Assembly (NCBI GenBank): GCA_016584495.1
Contig: WAID01000009.1
Location: 1,984,001 to 2,048,000, forward strand
Source of the DNA: Celoporthe dispersa
Taxonomy: Eukaryota > Ascomycota > Sordariomycetes > Diaporthales > Cryphonectriaceae
Direction of reading: 5' to 3'
DNA: 64,000 nucleotides
Shown piece by piece: positions 58,319-64,000 of this stretch; the first letter of the stretch is position 1, and the number at the start of each line of letters is the position of its first letter. A program made the translations under genes and the position numbers. The notes beneath the pieces were generated by a model. It was not told the DNA's origin. It worked only from the letters and a program-made list of their open reading frames with translations, and did no database searches.

Positions 58319-59268
58319 CTTGGTGATGCGTATCAGTTTGGGGAAGTTTTTATTATGGCCTGGGCGGTTTTTCCTTTGGGCGTTGGTAAGTATCTGGTGT
58401 TCCTTTGGCCATGTCTTGTCCCTCCCCCCCCAAGGCAGTGCCTCTAACAAGCCCGATACTGACGAGAATACTTATATTTCGACTTGAACGTGGCCCCCAA
58501 AGTATTTCCTCTCTGACATTCGGCTCACAGCGTCGTCTCCTGGATCAAAATGACTCGTGCCAAGAAAGCTGTCGCCCTGCAAGAAGAGAAGAGAATACTC
58601 CCCAGACGGCCGACATGGTGATTTGAACGCTTCTAGGCCCTCCCCTGATATGCTTTTCAATACGATGTGAGTGTGTGTGAGAGAGAGGGAGAGAGAGGGG
58701 GAGAGAACTAAATTGATAGAGAGCCACTCAGCACTAATACGCACGAATCTGCCCATGTTCCAGCCCTGTTACGAGACATATCGCCCTTATAGGCCCTGTG
58801 ACATTCCAGCCCAGTACGCATCGGGCCAGCTAAGGGTTGCAGAGACGGCACGATAGGTGTGGTCGCACAGGTCGCCGAGACAAGAGGCCTACAAGTTCTC
58901 GTAAGCGGCCTTGTCTTGTCAGAAGCAATGAGGATACGCATGGCGGCCTGACATCTTGTGCAGTAGCCCGCATCATCGGAGGACTGCTGATGCGAGGCTC
59001 TTGCTTGCTCGAACCCGCTGTATCCCGAAGCTAAGAAGTCCTGGAGGGAGGAGGAAACGGAGACGGGTAAGAAGGCGTACTGTATGTACATGATGTCCTT
59101 CAGGTGCACATGCATCAGGCGGGTTCCCTCAGATTGTGTTGAGGCGGATAGAATATATTCAGGCTCTGATATCCATGTGTCATCTTCCTTGTGCTCACCG
59201 GCGTTTGGTATGGGCACAGCTTGCCCCCCAAAAATTCTGCCCCAAGGCGCCGCCTCGAGATTCAGACA
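58319..59268. other. Upstream region of the small secreted protein gene
   Basis: Holds a GT/GA tract (58666-58706) and otherwise unique sequence. No coding region is recognised. Confidence 0.45.
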
Positions 59269-60657
59269 TCAACCAAAGCACCGCTGGTCGACCTCGAACG
59301 AGACCACCGGGGTGAATCTCGGCAGCGCCAGGCCCATGAGCCGGACCAGGTCGTGCTCCTCGTTCAGCCGGCCCTCCTCGTCCAGCACAGGGCAGTCCTC
59401 CTCCCAGTCCACGTCATGACCCGCCCCGCTGCACAAGACATCAATGAGCACCATGAAGAAGTCGACCGGGGACGTGATCGTAGAAGCAACCCCGCCGCAG
59501 CATACACCCCTCAGGACCCTCCAGCACGCGTCGAAGGCGGCCTCGCCGTCGAGCTGCCCACTGCCGAGCCGCCCGTCGATATCCCTGAGCCGCGCCAGGG
59601 AGTACGGATCCGGGACGACAGCCTGGGCGTATCGGAGAAGAGTCGCCATGTCGCTGATGTCGACAATCGCAGGCTCTGCCTCGTAGTAGCGCGGAGGGCG
59701 GGGAGGAGCAGCGCCCGTGTCCGCAGGCTGTCGACAAGACACGGCCGCCCGTCCTCCCTGCGTCGGCTGCAGCTCGAGGCCAAACATGCCCGAGCGCATC
59801 AGGCCGTCCAGGGAGGCGGCGTGAGGGCCCGTCACCGTAAAGCAGCCCACCTCGATGAAGACGTGCTCCCTCTGCCTGAGGAAGTCATCATAGATGAGCC
59901 GGCCGATCGGCCGTTCCGCTGCCCGCGGGGAGAGCCCACGCGCGTGCGCGTGAGGTCCGAGATGATATTGGCGGAGACGAGGAGGGGTGAGCTTGGATCC
60001 TCCCGCGCCATGGCGATGATGTCGTTCTGGCCCCCGCCCCCGGAGGAAGAAGACCCTTGGTCGTCGTCAAAGTCGAGGAGGTTGAAGGTAATGCACATAC
60101 CCAGGCGCACCAGGTCCGTCTTCTTGCTGTACCACACCGGCGACCTCCGCCGCCACGATCTGTCGAGGAACCATTTCCGCCGGTCGAAGCGGGTGGCGTC
60201 GATCCAGGCGCCGTGGAGACACACCACCTCGTGAGGCCTCACGGCACACCTGCGCGATAACGGGGTAGCCGCGAGGGTGTGGCTGCTCTCCGGGGCCCAG
60301 GTCGTGCCAGGGCTCCAGGATGCGGCGCGGGATGCACTGTTCCCAGATGGCTGCCCGGATCTCGTAGGGCAGGTCGACGAACTGGAGAAAGGTCGTGGTG
60401 GTGCCGGGGGATGATGGTGTGTCTGCCTCCCCTGACAGGTCTGTCGTCGAGGTGGCTGCTGTGGTTCCTTGGTCTTTCAAGTGTCAGACTTCTTAGTCTT
60501 GATTCTTTGTGGGTGAGAGGTGTTCGCGGGGGAGGCTGGAGTCCTTCTTACCTTGGTTGCCGCCGTGGGCCTCAGCAGGCTGAGGTTCGAGGGTCATACG
60601 CTCGAGTGCCTGAGTTACGATATCGTCTGCAGCACCGCTGTCGCTTGGCTCTTCCAT
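59269..60657 (-). CDS. 2EXR-domain protein of unknown function (two frame breaks)
   Basis: Fungal protein with an N-terminal 2EXR-type domain: FLQFVDLPYEIRAAIWEQCI followed by PRRILEP and YPVIAQVCREA, as in the large ascomycete family found near heterokaryon-incompatibility and other dispensable genes; the function is unknown. Exons 60552-60657 and 59269-60473 (phase-1 junction NQ/DQGTTAA). The frame changes twice: one base (T on the coding strand) too many at 60234, between VCREA and HEVVCLHGAWIDATRFDRRKWF, and one G too few at 59922-59924, between SPRG and ERPIGRLIYDDFL. The two changes cancel, leaving 436 residues. The first break lies inside a perfect 12-base palindrome, GTGAGGCCTCAC. A C-terminal half with HVFIEVGCFTV and SFEVDQR completes the protein. 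It could be a decaying copy or simply mis-sequenced. Confidence 0.75.
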
Positions 60658-61856
60658 GTTGAATGTTGTGTTCGTGTCTCCTATACTGACTGGTGTGCCG
60701 CGCCTGTGGCCAAGCTAGAGAGAGGAGGTCAGTGGTATGTAGATGATTTTCTGTTTGGTTTTTTTTTGTTTTGTTTTGGGTTTTCAAGAGTCGCAGAGGT
60801 ACTTTTGAACGCTAGCAGGTTAACGTGTAGAAAAAGAAATGTCAATAAACGGCGTCAAAGAAGACCCACGGTTGCGTGCCGCCGTCCACTCACCGGGCAA
60901 AGCCAGTAGTTACCAAGGGAGGCGGCCGAGTACCCCTCCCGGGACGTGCTGTCGCATGAAACCCTTTCTTGCGCTTCTTCACGCCCCGACTTACCTTCTT
61001 CCACCTTGTCATAGAAAGCACACGAGTCAGTGTTTCAAACATTGATGTCGTTCATTCAATTTCCTAGGGAAATCTCGACCGATGGCAGCGTGTCCCGAGC
61101 AAAACAACTGCGCGTAGAGCCACCCTCATGCTAAAAACTCAATCCCAGACATAGCTAAGGCACAAAGAGCCCGGGGACAATCCATCCATCTAACCGCCAT
61201 TTCCCACCGTCGCTACCGCCGCCTTGGCGACGAACCTCGAAGGTAAACCGTTCACCTTTCTGCGCATGAAAAAGCGCCGCCATGACCAAGATTTCGGTTG
61301 TAGTAACGCTGTATCCGCAAACGACGAAGATAGAATATCGGACCGTCCAGAGACCCTTGGGGTATAAAGACCTTGCAGAATGAAAGCCGCAATAAAGTGT
61401 AAAGTCAAGACTCGATGCAGTCTTTTTTGGGGGGGGGAGGGGAGGGGCCGGGGGTTGCCAATCGATGCCTGGCTCAAAAGCGCCTCTCCCCTTTCCTTCG
61501 GAACGCCGACCTTTGCCCCGTTCTGCCATGTGTCCCGGACTAAAAATGATTAATATTTTCAATGATGAAGTGAAGAATGTCGTAGTCGCGCTTGTGATTC
61601 ATGCAGGACTTTTTGCCCCCCCGTCGAGCTTCGGCAGCTCGCTCGTTGGCATCGAACCCACGACGGTCAAAATCAGAGCTCTGAGACGTGCATGCCTTCA
61701 ATGAGCCTGACATCTCGTGGTCGCTAGCCACACCCGGCGTGTCCCGCCCAACGGCAATAAGTCACAAATTTCCACCTCCACCTAGCTGTTGTCGGTCATC
61801 TCGTGCGCCTGCACACCCTCCCCCTCCCCCTCTTCCATGGTGGCGCGAGTGCTGCT
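60658..61856. other. Intergenic region upstream of the 2EXR gene
   Basis: Runs from the 2EXR start codon to the SPT20 stop. A T-rich run (60757-60781) and a G9 run near 61430 are seen. A tRNA-like remnant on minus at about 61637-61725 shows a B-box-like GGGTTCGATGCC but no matching acceptor stem. No gene is recognised. Confidence 0.5.
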
Positions 61857-61894
61857 CTACATACCCTGCGGCATCATGCCCTGCATGGCTTGCT

Positions 61895-61926
<32 letters not shown>

Positions 61927-62297
61927 ATGGCTGCTGCTTGCCGCTGCCTCTGCAGGATGATCTGTTGCTGCTGCGGCGTTAACGATGCTTGTCCCGCGCT
62001 TCGCTGCTTTTCCTGCAGCCATCTGTTCTGAGCATTGGCTCTACACTGCTTCTTGAATTGTTCGATTTGCGCAGGCGGTGCGGTCTCCATGGTCCAGCCG
62101 CGCTGTTGCAGGAGAGTGCCGATATGTTGCATATACAACCTCTGGGCAATCGAGTTCACTTCTTGCTGCATCGCCATGAGGTCCTGCTGCGACATTTGCT
62201 GGGCGGCTTGGCCGATCATCTGCTGGGGCTGCATCTGCTGGGGGTGACCTTGCTGGTGCTGCGCGAGTTGCTGCATCTGTTGTTGTTGTTGTTGTTG

Positions 62298-62343
<46 letters not shown>

Positions 62344-63337
62344 ATCTGCTGCATCAGGGCCATCTGCTGCTGATTCGAAAACCCGCCCATGCCAACCATG
62401 TTTTGACCGCCACCCTGGGCGAGGCGCATCTGGTTGTTGCCTGCCTGTTGTTGCAGGGCCCTCAGTTGTTGCAGCTGCTGTATCACCTGTGGGTTCTGGG
62501 CCATGTTGGGGTTCTGAGCCATCGTCTGGCGCATCTTTTGCTGCTGCTGAGCAATGAACCTCTGGTGCATGAGCGACTGCTGCTGTTGGGTGGCCCCGCT
62601 CAGCACGCTATTCTGCATCATCTGCGCGTGTTGCTGCTGCATTTGGCGTTGTTGCTGCTGCATGGCATGAACTTGCTGCTGCAGCAGGTTGGGGTTCTGG
62701 GCCAGATGCGCCATGGCCGGGTTGTTCATCATCATTTGTTGCATCTGTGGCGCTATCATGTTGGGGGGCGGGCTTGCCTGCGTTATGCGGGGAGTATTCG
62801 CTAGCTGCTGTGCTCGGCTGATCGGAGTTGCCTGGGCCATATTCGGAGTGGAATGTGGCATGCGCGGCGTACCAGAGGCATGGCTCTGCTGGCTGCCGCG
62901 TGCAGACATGCTGACGGCCATGGGTGCCGACATGGAAGGTTGGTTCACCACTGACGGTGGCCTGGCCGGGCTTCCGGCACCCATACTTGAACCAGATGGC
63001 TGCATGGCCACGCCGCCGACCATGGGCGATGACATGTGCTGAGGCGTGCTGTGCTGGACCATCGGCGAGGAGGCCGGTGGGTGCGAGGCGGCAGCACTTC
63101 CCTGAAGCCGCGCTTGTGCCATCGGCATCCCGTTTGGCGCTGATACAGGCACAGATACAGGTACTCCGTTGGCCTGGCCATTTTGCGCAGGATGACCGTG
63201 TGCATTCTGGTTCATGTTGGCGAGCGCCTGGTTTTGCTGCGCCTGAGCCTGCTGCGCCTGCGCGCGCGCCTGAGCGAGTTGCATCTTACGCCGGAGCTCC
63301 TCCTGCTGCTGCTGCTGCTGCTGCTGTTGCTGCTGCT

Positions 63338-63374
<37 letters not shown>

Positions 63375-64000
63375 GGCCTGCTGTGCTGCCGCCTGTTCTC
63401 TGCGGGCCCGTTCCTCTGCTGCTGCCTGCTGCTGCTGCTGCGCCTGTGCCTGCAGCTTCTGCTCCTGGAGCCTCTTCTCGTTTTCAGCCTGTTTGAGTTT
63501 CTCCTGTCTTGCCCTCTCCGCATGTTCTCTCTTGATCTCTTCGATCTTCTTAAAGCGTTCAAAGGTGGGATCAAACGCTTGAACCTGCTGCTGCCCATCG
63601 CCACCAGACACTGAGCTGACTCCTTGTCCGCTGCGTTCATCCAGTGCGAGCAGGAACCTCTCATTCTCGGCGGCTTGCGCCTCGTCTGCGGCCATCTCCG
63701 CCACGGTTCTCTTCCGTGTCTTGGACTGCGGTGGCGGGTGGAACCGGTGCTCATACGTTGCCGCTTGTTGTTCCATCTTGATGATGGTACTGAAAGCATC
63801 CTTCGTAGGCTCCAGGTCCAGCGGGGGTAGGGTGGCCAATAGAAAGAGCGCCTTCGGCGGAGTGAATATTGCTCCTGTCGAGTTCCATGCGCTCACGCTT
63901 CACCTTCTTATTAGGTGGAGGCATGCTCGAGCCCGTTGGAGTTGGAGGGACGGCGGCCGAAGGAGTTGGGGGAACGCCGTTGGCAGCCGCTTCCATACGG
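61857..64000 (-). CDS. SPT20: SAGA subunit Spt20, C-terminal part (5' end outside the window)
   Basis: Partial gene. Its start lies beyond the right edge, so the N-terminal SEP-type domain is missing here. Visible from the edge: PPTP repeats with PPTPTGSSMPPPNKKVKRER (basic, NLS-like), then HSAE…LFLLATLPPLDLEP, then KTRKRTVAEMAADEAQAAENERFLLALDER, the block I associate with fungal Spt20. A charged coiled-coil-like segment (FERFKKIEEIKREHAERARQ) follows, then very long Gln-rich sequence with Met and Pro to the stop. Spt20 holds the SAGA coactivator together in the nucleus. The frame changes at 63851-63852, where one G too many on the coding strand separates HSAEG from ALFLLAT. Other Gln-rich coactivators such as Med15 are the main alternative. 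Confidence 0.78.
62276..62343 (-). repeat. Polyglutamine tract in SPT20 (CAG/CAA)
   Basis: About 22 glutamine codons, CAG at one end and CAA at the other on the coding strand. The mixed codons make the tract less prone to slippage than the pure CAG tracts of KCS1. Confidence 0.93.
63301..63375 (-). repeat. Second polyglutamine tract in SPT20
   Basis: About 25 glutamine codons, mostly CAG with interspersed CAA, after a charged helix-like segment. Confidence 0.93.

Noticed and set aside
62000..62804. Leu-rich plus-strand frame opposite SPT20
   Set aside because: Antisense reading of CAG/CAA repeats (CTG/TTG read as Leu); no other support.
1..64000. Biosynthetic, defence or mobile-element cluster
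   Set aside because: No PKS, NRPS, terpene cyclase, NLR, transposase, reverse transcriptase or long terminal repeat signature was seen; the genes are functionally mixed.

Overview
The window looks like nuclear DNA of a filamentous ascomycete (Pezizomycotina, probably Sordariomycetes). The genes carry short introns of about 50-220 nt with GTRNGT-type donors and CTRAY-type branch sites. The gene set is typical of these fungi: RNR large subunit, a CFEM GPI-type protein, Alg2, an Ssp1/Sak1-type kinase, a Cdc11/Nud1 scaffold, Kcs1, Atg27, a 2EXR protein and Spt20. Intergenic DNA is long and rich in microsatellites and homopolymers. I saw no rRNA gene, CRISPR array, intact transposon or convincing intact tRNA gene.

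Layout. Plus strand, 1.2-15.4 kb: RNR1, then 5.3 kb without a recognisable gene, then a CFEM protein, ALG2 and a secreted beta-propeller-like protein. Minus strand, 16.5-20.5 kb: a CaMKK/Sak1-like kinase. From 20.5 to 34.1 kb lies a 13.6-kb stretch full of simple repeats in which I recognise no gene. Minus strand, 34.1-39.6 kb: the septation-network scaffold Cdc11/Nud1, head to head with an unrecognised 1252-residue plus-strand protein (40.9-44.7 kb). After 4.3 kb of non-coding DNA comes the inositol hexakisphosphate kinase KCS1 on plus (49.0-53.3 kb). From 54.0 kb to the end everything is on minus: a peroxisomal-type enoyl-CoA hydratase/isomerase, ATG27, a small secreted Cys-rich protein, a 2EXR-domain protein, and the C-terminal part of SPT20, which runs off the right edge.

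The genes are housekeeping and signalling functions (dNTP supply, N-glycosylation, SNF1/AMPK activation, septation, inositol pyrophosphates, autophagy, fatty-acid oxidation, SAGA transcription) mixed with three secreted or surface proteins. They do not form a metabolic cluster or a defence system.

The most striking pattern is that seven of the thirteen genes are broken by single-base frame shifts, mostly in short homopolymers, although the protein family signature resumes at once in the next frame. KCS1 also carries an in-frame TAG. Sequencing or assembly error is the simplest explanation. In cdc11, however, two breaks share the same TTT-TAG-CCA context, a plausible +1 recoding site that deserves a direct test. 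A second clear regulatory signal is a cluster of MCB-like ACGCG sites upstream of RNR1.
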